From Betaproteobacteria bacterium (lineage in GTDB: Bacteria; Pseudomonadota; Gammaproteobacteria; Burkholderiales; SG8-41): a stretch of DNA of 64,000 nt. The stretch covers positions 20,727-84,726 of the forward strand of contig JAQGMI010000149.1 of assembly GCA_028292435.1 (NCBI GenBank), written 5' to 3'. The translations under genes and the position numbers were made by a program. A model generated the notes under the pieces. The model was not told where the DNA came from. It did no database searches and saw only the letters and a program-made list of their open reading frames with translations. Positions 8,159 to 15,855 of the stretch are shown one piece after another. Every line of letters begins with the position of its first letter. The first letter of the stretch is position 1.

Positions 8159-9933
8159 GCCGACACCATCGGTCCGGGATTTTTCATGTAGCGGTTCTTG
8201 ATCGCATCCGCCGTCCAGTATGCAAGCGCGCCCACCGGCCCTGTCGGGTTGTACGACGCGTTGTGCGGAAACACGTTCGCCCCAACGACGAAGAGATTGT
8301 GGCAATCCCAGCTCTGCAGATATTTATTGAGCACACTATTCTTCGGATTGGTGCCCATGATCGTGCCGCCGGTGTTGTGCGTGCTTTGATATGGCACGAC
8401 GGTCCACGGCTCGGTGCGCGCAATGGCCGAATTGAACGACGTCGGATTCATCGACTTCGCCAGATCGTTGATCGTTTTCGCCGCATGCTCGCCCATCCTG
8501 TGCTCGTTCGCCTTGTAATCGAACGTCATGCGCATCAGCGGAAGTCCAAACGCATTGCGATAGGTCGGGTCGAGATCGAAGTAGTTGTAGCGATTCGCCA
8601 TCACGGCACCGCTCGCGTTGATGTTCATCGCGGTTTGGTACCACTTGGCGGTCGCCGCTTTCCACTCCTTGCCCCACGCCGGCGTGCCGCGCGGCACCGG
8701 ACGATATCCAATCGGCAGCGCGGTGTTAAAACCGCCGCCCACGTTGTAGCCGCCGATGAAGCCGGCTTTGGCGCGATCGAATTCCCAGTTGTTCGAATTG
8801 AAATCGTCGAACGTGTAGTTGGAGCCGCCCGCATTCATGAACGGATTGAAATGCCGGCCTTCGAAGAACAGCGTCGCGCCGGTGCCGGTCTGGTAACAGT
8901 AGTTCTTGCCGACGACGCCCTGCTGTGTGGCCGGATCATAGGGCTGGCCGATGCCGGACAACAGCATCAGATGCACGTTGTTGATGGCGTAAGCCGTCAA
9001 CGCAACCATGCCGGCGGGCTGTTCGAACTCTTCGCCGTTCAGCGTATTTGTGTAAGTGACGCCGGTGACGCGCTTGCCCGTTGAATCCTTCAACACTTTC
9101 GTCACCCACGCATTCGTGCGCAGCTCGAAATTCGGATTTTTCATTGCAATCGGGATCACTGTCATGTGCGGGCTGCCTTTGGCGTTGGCTTCGCAGCCGA
9201 AACGCTGGCAATAGCCGCAATACTGGCAGGCGCCGAAACGCGAGCCATCCGGATTCGTGTACGCGCGCGAGGCGTTCGCGCTCGGCCGCGGGAATGGATG
9301 GTAGCCCTGCTTCGATGCACCTTCCGCGAACACCTGGCTCGCGAGAATCTGCGTGAGCGGCGGCAATGCATAGTCGCGCGCGCGCGGGGCTTCGAACGGA
9401 TTGCCGCCCGACTGGAGCTTGCCCTGAAGATTGCCGGCTTTGCCTGAAACCGCGGCCGTGTACTCGAACTTTTCGTAGTACGGCTCGAGTTCGGCGTAGG
9501 TGATGCCCCAATCCTGGATCGTCATGTCGTCGGGGATAAATTTCTTGCCATAGCGCTCTTCGTACATCGTGCGGATCTTGAATTCGTGATCCGTCCAGCG
9601 CCAGGTGTGGCCACTCCAGTGCACGCCCGAACCGCCGACGACTTCGCCGGGCAGAAAAGAACCCAGGCGCCGCATCGGCAGCGCTTCCTGCGAAACGTTG
9701 TTGCGAACCGTCAGCGTGTCGCGCTGCGTGTTTTGCATGAGATCGTGACGATGCACGAAGCGCAGCTCGTCGCGCACGTGCGGCACGGAGTAATCGTTTT
9801 CGGTGGTGCGCATGCCCCCGCGCTCGAGTGCCACGACTTTCAAGCCGGCCGCGGACAGTTCTTTTGCGAGTATGCCGCCCGTCCAGCCGAGACCGACCAA
9901 AACTACATCGACTTCTTTAAGTTTTTTCGCCAT
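8155..9933 (-). CDS. GMC oxidoreductase, flavoprotein subunit of a three-component membrane dehydrogenase
   Basis: This 592-residue flavoprotein is of the glucose-methanol-choline family, in the branch of gluconate-2-dehydrogenase and related sugar or alcohol dehydrogenases. The N-terminal FAD motif is GLGWTGGILAKEL; GGSGVHWSGHTWR is the second FAD contact; STHNTGGTIMG and NASYNPTGPVGAL carry the probable active-site His and Asn. A cysteine cluster (CQYCGYCQRFGC) lies in the middle. There is no signal peptide, so export probably depends on the Tat signal of the small subunit encoded 7 bases upstream. The cytochrome overlaps its 3' end. Together they form a periplasm-facing quinone- or cytochrome-linked dehydrogenase of unknown substrate. 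Confidence 0.93.
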   Translation of the reverse strand: MAKKLKEVDVVLVGLGWTGGILAKELSAAGLKVVALERGGMRTTENDYSVPHVRDELRFVHRHDLMQNTQRDTLTVRNNVSQEALPMRRLGSFLPGEVVGGSGVHWSGHTWRWTDHEFKIRTMYEERYGKKFIPDDMTIQDWGITYAELEPYYEKFEYTAAVSGKAGNLQGKLQSGGNPFEAPRARDYALPPLTQILASQVFAEGASKQGYHPFPRPSANASRAYTNPDGSRFGACQYCGYCQRFGCEANAKGSPHMTVIPIAMKNPNFELRTNAWVTKVLKDSTGKRVTGVTYTNTLNGEEFEQPAGMVALTAYAINNVHLMLLSGIGQPYDPATQQGVVGKNYCYQTGTGATLFFEGRHFNPFMNAGGSNYTFDDFNSNNWEFDRAKAGFIGGYNVGGGFNTALPIGYRPVPRGTPAWGKEWKAATAKWYQTAMNINASGAVMANRYNYFDLDPTYRNAFGLPLMRMTFDYKANEHRMGEHAAKTINDLAKSMNPTSFNSAIARTEPWTVVPYQSTHNTGGTIMGTNPKNSVLNKYLQSWDCHNLFVVGANVFPHNASYNPTGPVGALAYWTADAIKNRYMKNPGPMVSA

Positions 9934-9940
9934 GGTCGCC

Positions 9941-10642
9941 TCAGCTCATGTCCGCAATGCCGACGGGGTTGGTCGGGAACGGCTTGTCGCGGAATTTCTC
10001 GACATTCTGATAGTTCACCGCAATGACGCCCGGAAACCCGATCAGCTTCCAGCCGGCCTTGTTCCTGTTGCCGCCATACATCGGGTCGGAGAACATGCCT
10101 TCCATGACGGTCTGGTACATGGTGCTGAAAAAGAGCCGCGCGGGCGGGCCGTTCTCAAAAGTGATTTTGCCGCCTTGCAGCGCGAGCAGAAATTCCTGGC
10201 GCTCGGCTTCGGTAATTTTGTCGAAAGTCTTTTTGTAAGTCTTCACGCAATGCGCGTTGGCCGCAGCCATGCCGTTGCGATACAACTCGGCCGGTGTTAG
10301 CGGGACTTGATAACCCTGGCTCGGGACGCCCTGTTTCCATGGTCCCTGCATATAAAGACGATCGCCCTTGCCCCAACCGCCGGCCAAAGATCGATCGATA
10401 AAAATGTTGAGCCCGAGATCGGTGCCCTTCGGCGTGAGATTGTCGGCTGGCACCATGTGATCGACGAGCGCTTCGACGAACGCGCCCTCTTCCGGATTCA
10501 GAAATTCGTAGCCCGGCGATGCAGTTGCTTGCGCACCTGACTGAGCTTGTGCCGGTTGAGGAACATTGACCGCGGCAGCAGCAGCGCCGCCCACGACCGC
10601 ACTCTTCAGAAAAGCGCGGCGATCGAACCCATCGTTGCTCAT
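9941..10642 (-). CDS. Gluconate-2-dehydrogenase subunit-3-like protein with Tat signal
   Basis: This 233-residue protein begins with a twin-arginine signal (RRAFLKSAVVGGAAAAAVN), followed by a Gln/Ala-rich linker and the domain beginning FLNPEEGAFVEALVDHMVPA that is typical of subunit 3 of membrane gluconate-type dehydrogenases. It is the first gene of a three-gene operon with the flavoprotein (7-base gap) and the cytochrome. Its known role in the family is to escort the folded flavoprotein through the Tat system. A strong AGGAGG precedes the ATG. Confidence 0.92.
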   Translation of the reverse strand: MSNDGFDRRAFLKSAVVGGAAAAAVNVPQPAQAQSGAQATASPGYEFLNPEEGAFVEALVDHMVPADNLTPKGTDLGLNIFIDRSLAGGWGKGDRLYMQGPWKQGVPSQGYQVPLTPAELYRNGMAAANAHCVKTYKKTFDKITEAERQEFLLALQGGKITFENGPPARLFFSTMYQTVMEGMFSDPMYGGNRNKAGWKLIGFPGVIAVNYQNVEKFRDKPFPTNPVGIADMS

Positions 10643-10778
10643 GATCTCCTCCTGATTTTTTAGACGCGGGGCTTTGCGTTCGGCGCCGCGGGACTGCGAG
10701 CAAGCATCCTATTCCTAATAATGGAACACGTAAACATGCGTCGTGACCGCGTGCCCCTGCGGGCCGCATAATCGCCGC

Positions 10779-11510
10779 ATGTCGCTACAGAAAATCATGC
10801 GCAAGTCTCTGACCGCATGGCTGCTCCTCACGGTCGCGCTCGCGGCATCCGCGCAGGAAGCAAATGCGCCGCGCTATGCGACCGTCGCGCCGAGCGCGGA
10901 TGGCATCGGCAAGACCTACCAGGGTCGCGAAATCGCGCACGTGATGACGTATCACGGCGCGCAATGGCTCGAGCGCACCGAGCGCGTCGATGAAGAAAAG
11001 CCCGAAATCGTTTTGGCCGCGCTCGATCTCAAGCCCGGAATGACGGTCGCCGACATTGGCGCCGGAACGGGCTACTACTCATGGCGCATGGCACAGCGTG
11101 TCGGCAAAGGCGGCGCTGTTTACGCAGTCGACATTCAGCCCGAAATGATTGGACTGCTCGAAAAGCAGATCGCGCGGCGCGGCGCGGGGAATGTAAAACC
11201 GGTGCTGGGCACGGTGACCGATCCGCGTTTGCCTGCGGGCGCGCTCGACGTGGCGCTCATGGTTGACGTCTATCACGAGCTGGAATATCCCTATGAAATG
11301 CTCGCGGCGATCGCGCGTGCCTTGAAACCCGGCGGCCGCCTGGTATTTGTCGAATTCAGAGGCAACGACTCCGAGGTGCCAATCAAGCCGCTGCATACGA
11401 TGACTGAGCAGCAAGTGCGGAACGAAGTCGCGCCGCACCCGCTCAAATGGGTACGCACCATCGGCGGCCTGCCGTGGCAGCACATCATCATTTTCCAGAA
11501 ACAGGGTTGA
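10779..11510 (+). CDS. Exported class I SAM-dependent methyltransferase-like protein
   Basis: The protein has about 243 residues from the ATG at 10779; a second ATG at 10797 (MRKSLTAWLLL) is equally plausible, and neither has a clear ribosome site. A signal peptide (LTAWLLLTVALAASAQ) precedes a class I methyltransferase fold with motif I VADIGAGTGYYSWRMA, an acidic VYAVDIQPEM and post-motif LKPGGRLVFVEF. The HVMTYHGAQWLERTER lead-in marks a group of exported UbiE-like proteins seen in proteobacteria. Presence of the signal peptide on a SAM-dependent enzyme is odd, because SAM is cytosolic, so the true location and function are open. Confidence 0.82.
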   Translation: MSLQKIMRKSLTAWLLLTVALAASAQEANAPRYATVAPSADGIGKTYQGREIAHVMTYHGAQWLERTERVDEEKPEIVLAALDLKPGMTVADIGAGTGYYSWRMAQRVGKGGAVYAVDIQPEMIGLLEKQIARRGAGNVKPVLGTVTDPRLPAGALDVALMVDVYHELEYPYEMLAAIARALKPGGRLVFVEFRGNDSEVPIKPLHTMTEQQVRNEVAPHPLKWVRTIGGLPWQHIIIFQKQG

Positions 11511-11569
11511 GGCCGAAGCGCATTTATTTTCCTGCTAGACTCGGCTCAGCGTTCATCGAAAGGACCTTT

Positions 11570-12220
11570 ATGGCTTCGCAACCTCCAATCACAATCGACA
11601 TCGTCTCCGACGTTGTTTGACCCTGGTGCTTCATCGGCAAGCGCCGCCTGGAATCTGCGCTGCAGATGTACCGGGAGCAACACCCCGATGAAGAACCGCC
11701 GGCCGTGCGCTGGCTGCCGTTTCAGTTAAATCCCGATCTGCCCGAGGAAGGCATTTCGCGCCAGGCTTATATCGAACGCAAATGGGGCAAGGCCGGCAAC
11801 AAGTATGAGCGCGTCGCTGCCGTCGGCCGTGAGGTCGGCATCGACTTCAAGTTTGACGACATCAAGGTGCAGCCGAACACCGTCAACGCGCATCGCCTCA
11901 TGCTTTACGGCACGAAGCACGGGCGCGAAGATGAAGTCGCGGAAAGCCTGTTCGCCGCTTACTTCAAGGAAGGTGCGAACCTGACCGACAAGAAGACGCT
12001 GGCCGACATCGGCGCACGCGCCGGTCTAGAGCGCGACCTGCTCGAAGATTATTTCGACGGCGACGAAGGCAAGGACGAAATTTTGCGCGGCGATCTGAAA
12101 GCGCGCCAGGGCGGCGTGAACGGCGTGCCCTACTTTATCTTCAATCGCAAAGTCGCGGTTTCAGGTGCGCACGAACCTGAAACGCTATTGAAGGCGATGG
12201 AGCAGTCAAAACAGGAATAA
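11570..12220 (+). CDS. FrnE/DsbA-like thiol oxidoreductase with in-frame TGA (probable selenocysteine) at the catalytic cysteine
   Basis: This is a thioredoxin-fold protein of the DsbA/FrnE family, 216 residues if the TGA at 11618-11620 is read through. The N-terminus reads IDIVSDVV, then TGA, then PWCFIGKRRLE; family members have CPWC here, so the TGA replaces the first catalytic Cys (residue 17) and gives UPWC. The resolving Cys20 is intact, as are the cis-Pro loop GVNGVPYFIFN and the C-terminal helix. AAAGGA precedes the ATG at 11570. The 185-residue open frame after the TGA (from 11666) lacks the active site and any ribosome site. No other lesion is present, which argues against a pseudogene. 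Selenocysteine is inferred; a base-call error at one position remains possible. Confidence 0.8.
11625..11667 (+). promoter_or_regulatory. Candidate bacterial SECIS hairpins downstream of the TGA
   Basis: Two stems follow the TGA of the FrnE-like gene. The first, 11625-11645, pairs GGUGCUU with AAGCGCC (seven pairs, one G-U) around a seven-base loop that contains GG. The second, 11653-11667, pairs AUCUGC with GCAGAU (six perfect pairs) around the loop GCU, whose first base is G; this loop starts 39 bases after the TGA. Known bacterial SECIS elements lie within about 40 bases of the UGA and have a G at the loop. Either stem could serve; I cannot calculate which one folds. Confidence 0.4.
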
Positions 12221-12232
12221 AGCGCAAGCCTG

Positions 12233-12386
12233 AACCGCAAAGGACGCGAAGAACGCAAGGGAAGTGCTGGAGGTTGAAGGTCAAAAAAAACCGCCAAGGA
12301 TAAAAATCCATGGCGGCAATATTTGAACTTGCACGAACGACGAACGGTTTTTGGTTTCCTTCGCGGCCTTCCCGTCCTTCGCGGTT
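12233..12386. repeat. Imperfect inverted repeat between the two convergent redox genes
   Basis: AACCGCAAAGGACG near 12233-12246 and CGTCCTTCGCGGTT near 12373-12386 are inverted copies with one mismatch over 14 bases. The left arm continues as a degenerate repeat of GAACGCAAGG type. Such CGCAAAGGACGCGAAG-like units occur as dispersed intergenic repeats in many proteobacteria. The terminator hairpin lies between the arms. Confidence 0.5.
12283..12316 (-). terminator. Rho-independent terminator of the peroxiredoxin gene
   Basis: On the minus strand CCGCCA (complement of 12311-12316), an A/A mismatch, GGAT, an A/T-rich tetraloop and the matching arm form a long hairpin, followed by eight T residues (complement of A-run 12283-12290). 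It lies about 95 bases past the peroxiredoxin stop. A U-tract of this quality makes it a convincing intrinsic terminator, and indicates that the TGA-containing gene is still a complete transcription unit. Confidence 0.8.
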
Positions 12387-12415
12387 AAGCTTTAATAAGC
12401 TTTAATAAGCTTTAA
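12386..12415. repeat. Three perfect tandem copies of a 10-bp unit
   Basis: TAAGCTTTAA occurs three times without interruption. Each unit contains the palindrome AAGCTT. The last copy overlaps the TAA stop codon of the peroxiredoxin gene (12412-12414). It probably arose by slippage; no function is apparent. Confidence 0.85.
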
Positions 12416-12873
12416 ATCTTCTGTAACTGCTCAAGCAGTTCTGTGCTTTCGGGAATCGTCCCCGGCGCGTAAGCCTTCGAATAGCGGATCACGCCCTGCG
12501 CGTCGAGAACGAACGCTGATCGTGCATCCATCCCGCGCTCTTCGTTGAACACGCCGTACGCTTTGCCGACTGCGCCGTGCGGCCAGTAGTCGGACAAGAG
12601 CGGAAACGGCAGGCCGCCGAGCTGTTCCATCCATACCTTGAGGCTCGGCACGGTGTCTGCGCTGATCTGCAGAATCTCGACGTCGAGCGCTTTGAATTGG
12701 GCGTAGTTCTCACGGAACCCGCTGACTTGATTCTTTCAGCCGCCGGTGAAAGCAAACGGTAGAAACGAGACGACGGTGCGTCTCCCCTTGAAGCTTGCGA
12801 GCGAAATTTTTTCGCCCGCTTGATTCGCCAGCGTAAAGTCCGGCGCCGGGGTTCCTGCCTGAAGTGCAGCCAT
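12412..12873 (-). CDS. AhpE-like peroxiredoxin with in-frame TGA (probable selenocysteine) at the peroxidatic position
   Basis: This peroxiredoxin has 153 residues if the TGA at 12738-12736 is decoded. It reduces peroxides through a peroxidatic residue in the motif PxxxTxxC; here the sequence is PFAFTGG followed by TGA (residue 46), so the motif becomes PxxxTxxU. Upstream are APDFTLANQAGEKISLASFKG and TVVSFLPFAF, downstream NQVSGFRENYAQF, ILQISADTVPSLKVW, LSDYWPHGAVGKAYG and AFVLDAQGVIRYS, all normal for the AhpE/1-Cys-like branch. AAAGGAGAT gives a strong ribosome site before the ATG at 12873. The shorter frame from 12651 lacks the active site. There is no frameshift or second stop. It lies 57 bases after the MATE gene on the same strand. 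Confidence 0.82.
12701..12722 (-). promoter_or_regulatory. Candidate bacterial SECIS hairpin in the peroxiredoxin gene
   Basis: In the mRNA, GCG then GUUC pair with GAAC then CGC across a small internal loop, closing an apical CGUGA loop. The loop begins 22 bases after the UGA and has G as its second base. Both facts fit the general description of bacterial SECIS elements (loop about 16-37 bases downstream, G in the first two loop positions). The stem is short, so this is a candidate only. Confidence 0.4.
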
Positions 12874-12930
12874 ATGGGAAATCTCCTTTAAAACGTTGAC
12901 GTTCTGTTACGCCGCAAGGATAACCGAAGA

Positions 12931-14349
12931 TCAGGCCCGCATAACTTCTTTGCGCGTCCATGCGCCGAGCCAAACCGCGCAGGCGACGATCGAGCCAAAA
13001 ACGGTCAACGCCAGGCCGAGAGCCAGAAAAACCGCGCCGAGATCATGCGTCCATTCGTATGCGAGCCAGCCGCCGAAACCGGCAACCGCGAGCCGCGACA
13101 ATCCCGCGATGAGGGGCCACTTAAGTTGTCCCGCGCCTTGCGACGCAAAGTACAACACCATGCCGATACCGAAGAAGCCGTAGAAAGGACCGACAATGTG
13201 CAAGTACTGCGAGCCGAACGCAATGACGTCCGCATCCGCGCTGAACATTGCGATCCAGCCTGCCGGAAACAATGCCGCGGCGAGACCAACCGCCTCCGCC
13301 ACAACGCCGGCGATCAAAGCGCCTGACCAGGCCGCCCGCAACGCACGTTCCCGCTTGCCTGCGCCGATGCAGGTGCCGACCATGGCGACAAGCGGCGCGC
13401 CGAGACTGAAGGCCAGCGGTATCAAAAGATATTCAAGTCGCGAGCCGATGCCGTAACCGGCGATCGCAGCGGCGCCGGAGTTACCGACGATGCTGGTCGT
13501 CAGCGCGACCGTTAGATTCGTGGTGACGGTAATGACCGCCGCGATCAGGCCGACGCGCAAAATGTCATATAACAATTGGCGGCGGATTTTTGTCTCGCGC
13601 AACGTCGGGCGCACGACGTTGCGGCCGGACCAGACCGCATGGGCGAGAAAAGGAATTGCCCCGCCGTAATACAACACGACCGCCGCAGCGCCGCCGGCGA
13701 TGCCCCATTGTGGAAACGGTCCCCATCCGAAAATCAGCAAAGGCGACAGCGGAATGACCAGCACCGCGCCTACGCCCGTCACGAGCGCCGGCAGCGCCAT
13801 GTTGCCGGTACCGCGCAGCACGCTGGCGAGCGCATTGAAAATCCACAGCAGCACGATGCCGGCAAAAATGATGTTCGAGTACGTAAGCGCGGCCTCGAGC
13901 GCTGCGCCTTGTCCGCCCATCGCGGAGTACAGCGCGCGACCGCCGATGAGCATTGCAATGGTGAATGCGATGCCGAGCGCGGTCGAAATCAGCAATGCAT
14001 GCATCACCAGCGCGTTGGCGTCGGCCTGACGCTTGGCGCCGATAGCGCGCGCGATCGCCGATGCGATACCGCCGCCCATCGCGCCGGCCGACATCATTTG
14101 CATCAGCATCAATGCCGGAAACACCAGCGCGACGCCGGCGAGCGCATCGGTGCCGAGTTTGCCGACCCAATACGCTTCGATGAGCCCGATCGATGATTGC
14201 ACCAGCAGAACGACGAGATTCGGCGCGGCAAGTTTGAGCAGCGTCGGCACGATCGGGCCTTCGAGCAGGCGCGTCGTGCGCGGATTGAGGGGTTCGTTTG
14301 CCGCCGTGAGCGGGGCGTTGTTGGCCGTTGCGATTGCAAGCGGAGTCAT
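12931..14349 (-). CDS. MATE family efflux transporter
   Basis: This 472-residue inner-membrane protein has about twelve hydrophobic segments. It starts PLNPRTTRLLEGPIVPTLLKLAAPNLVVLL, a typical MATE N-terminus, and contains YWVGKLGTDALAGVALVFPALMLMQM and LEYLLIPLAFSLGAPLVAMVGTCIGAGKRERA, the two equivalent halves of the MATE fold. Family members export drugs or metabolites in exchange for H+ or Na+. The ATG at 14349 lies 5 bases after the SDR stop, so the two genes form an operon under the divergent TetR regulator. The frame extends upstream into the SDR gene, which I treat as a shadow. Confidence 0.92.
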   Translation of the reverse strand: MTPLAIATANNAPLTAANEPLNPRTTRLLEGPIVPTLLKLAAPNLVVLLVQSSIGLIEAYWVGKLGTDALAGVALVFPALMLMQMMSAGAMGGGIASAIARAIGAKRQADANALVMHALLISTALGIAFTIAMLIGGRALYSAMGGQGAALEAALTYSNIIFAGIVLLWIFNALASVLRGTGNMALPALVTGVGAVLVIPLSPLLIFGWGPFPQWGIAGGAAAVVLYYGGAIPFLAHAVWSGRNVVRPTLRETKIRRQLLYDILRVGLIAAVITVTTNLTVALTTSIVGNSGAAAIAGYGIGSRLEYLLIPLAFSLGAPLVAMVGTCIGAGKRERALRAAWSGALIAGVVAEAVGLAAALFPAGWIAMFSADADVIAFGSQYLHIVGPFYGFFGIGMVLYFASQGAGQLKWPLIAGLSRLAVAGFGGWLAYEWTHDLGAVFLALGLALTVFGSIVACAVWLGAWTRKEVMRA

Positions 14350-14354
14350 TGCAA

Positions 14355-15170
14355 TCACGCCGCTCTGGTCAGTGATGGCCGGTAACGCGGCGCCGGCATC
14401 GAATTCGCGAACAGCGGCGCAAGCGCGCGACGCGCGGCTTCGAAGCGCGTCCACTCCGCTCCGTCCTGCAGGCCGGGTATCGTCACGAGTTCTCCCTGAT
14501 CGAGTCCGGCAAGCGCCGCATCGACCATGTCTTCCGGCATCATAACCATTGAAGCGGGCAAGTCACGCCAGTGCTTGCCTGCGCTTTCCCAAATGTCTGT
14601 CGCGGTTGCACCCGGCAATACTGCCTGAATGCGAATGCCTTTATCGGCGAGTTCGTGCTGCAGCGAATGGCTGAACGCAATGACGAATGCCTTGGTTGCG
14701 CCGTACACGCCGTTGAGCCGTTCGGGCGCGATGCCGACGACCGACGCGATGTTGATGATCGTTCCAGTGCCGCGCTTGACGAATGCCGGGGCAGCCGCGT
14801 AGGTCAAGCGCATCAACGCAACCGTGTTGAGTTGAATCATTGCATCCATTTTTTCGACGTCGGCGTCGAGCAGCGGCACGATGTCGGCAATACCGGCATT
14901 GTTCACGAGCAGCGTAATCGCCGGGTCGTCGCGCAGTTCGGCTTCCACCTTTGCAAGGTCGGCTGGCAGACTCAGGTCCGCGACCAGCGGTGAAACGGCG
15001 CGACCGGTTTCGCGGTTCAATCTTTCAGCGACTGCGCCCAAGCGTTGCTCATCGCGGGCTACAAGCACAAGGTCGTAACCGCGCCTGGCGAGACGGTCGG
15101 CATAGACGGCGCCGATTCCTTTCGAAGCGCCCGTGATAAGCGCGGTGCCTTTGGCGGATTTAGTTGGCAT
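14355..15170 (-). CDS. SDR family oxidoreductase
   Basis: This 271-residue classical SDR has TGASKGIG for cofactor binding, NNAGIAD, catalytic Ser in NIASVVG and YGATKAF (Tyr-x3-Lys). The C-terminal part with PEDMVDAALAGLDQGE resembles the YqjQ/DltE-like cluster of SDRs. It is the first gene of an operon with the MATE exporter and is divergent from the TetR gene, so it is probably induced by a compound sensed by that regulator. The substrate is unknown. Confidence 0.93.
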   Translation of the reverse strand: MPTKSAKGTALITGASKGIGAVYADRLARRGYDLVLVARDEQRLGAVAERLNRETGRAVSPLVADLSLPADLAKVEAELRDDPAITLLVNNAGIADIVPLLDADVEKMDAMIQLNTVALMRLTYAAAPAFVKRGTGTIINIASVVGIAPERLNGVYGATKAFVIAFSHSLQHELADKGIRIQAVLPGATATDIWESAGKHWRDLPASMVMMPEDMVDAALAGLDQGELVTIPGLQDGAEWTRFEAARRALAPLFANSMPAPRYRPSLTRAA

Positions 15171-15198
15171 GGTGCATTCCTTTCGTTAAATCGATGTG

Positions 15199-15258
15199 AT
15201 GACGTCGGTTAAATTACGTTCGTCATGATTGAATTATATGATGGACGTCATGTATACT
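15199..15258. promoter_or_regulatory. Divergent promoter region with inverted repeat, probable TetR operator
   Basis: ATGACGTC (15199-15206) and GACGTCAT (15244-15251) form an exact 8-bp inverted repeat 37 bases apart, and each arm contains the palindrome GACGTC. The second arm lies between a -35-like TTGAAT (15229-15234) and a -10-like TATACT (15253-15258), spaced 18 bases and directed at the TetR gene. A repressor bound there would block its own gene and probably the divergent SDR-MATE operon. The assignment is inference from geometry. Confidence 0.5.
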
Positions 15259-15291
15259 GTCAAGCACTATCCGGTCGATAAGGGTAAGTCC

Positions 15292-15849
15292 ATGAAAGTC
15301 AGCAGAGAACAGGCGGCGCAAAACCGCGAACGCATCATCGACACCGCGGCGCGCCTCTTTCGCGAACGCGGTTTCGACGGCATTGGCGTCGCCGATCTGA
15401 TGCAAAACGCCGGCCTTACGCACGGCGGCTTCTACGGCCAGTTCGCCTCGAAGGAAGATCTCGCCGCGCTCGCATGTGAGCGCGCGCTTGGACAGTCGGC
15501 GACGCGCATCGACCGTGTGATCGCCGAGCATCCTGAAAATACGCTGCAAGCAGTCGCTGCTTCGTATCTATCGAAGCGGCATCGCGACAATCCTGGCGAC
15601 GGCTGCGCATTCGTCGCGCTCGGCGCCGAAGCGCCGCGCCATGAGGCCGGGGTGCGCAAGGTATTTGCTCAGGCCTTGCTCGTGCGCATGGAAAAACTCA
15701 TGCGGCTTATTCCCGGCACGCCAGCCGCGCGCCGCCGCAAGGCGCTCTCGACGATGGCCAGCATGGTTGGCGCGCAAGTGCTCGCGCGCGCGGTCGATGA
15801 CGCAACGCTTTCGACTGAGATTCTCGAGGCCGTCAAAGCCTCGATATAA
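15292..15849 (+). CDS. TetR/AcrR family transcriptional regulator
   Basis: This 185-residue protein has an N-terminal helix-turn-helix (ERIIDTAARLFRERGFDGIG, then VADLMQNAGLTHGGFYGQF and SKEDL) and an all-alpha ligand-binding part with GDGCAFVALGAEAPRH, typical of the subgroup that controls neighbouring SDR or electrophile-response genes. The ATG at 15292 is preceded by AAGGGTAAG; an upstream in-frame ATG would place the promoter inside the gene. It probably represses itself and the divergent SDR-MATE operon. Confidence 0.9.
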   Translation: MKVSREQAAQNRERIIDTAARLFRERGFDGIGVADLMQNAGLTHGGFYGQFASKEDLAALACERALGQSATRIDRVIAEHPENTLQAVAASYLSKRHRDNPGDGCAFVALGAEAPRHEAGVRKVFAQALLVRMEKLMRLIPGTPAARRRKALSTMASMVGAQVLARAVDDATLSTEILEAVKASI

Positions 15850-15855
15850 TTGCTT

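Noticed and set aside
11666..12220. A shorter stand-alone gene for a DsbA-like protein starting after the TGA.
   Set aside because: It lacks the UPWC/CPWC active site and a ribosome site, while the full frame from 11570 has both.
12412..12651. A truncated peroxiredoxin pseudogene.
   Set aside because: All upstream sequence up to the start at 12873 is intact and homologous; the only interruption is TGA at the catalytic position, and the promoter-proximal signals and terminator are preserved.
11570..12873. General reassignment of TGA to Cys or Trp.
   Set aside because: TGA serves as an ordinary stop in several complete genes here, such as those ending at 60517, 60966 and 63270.
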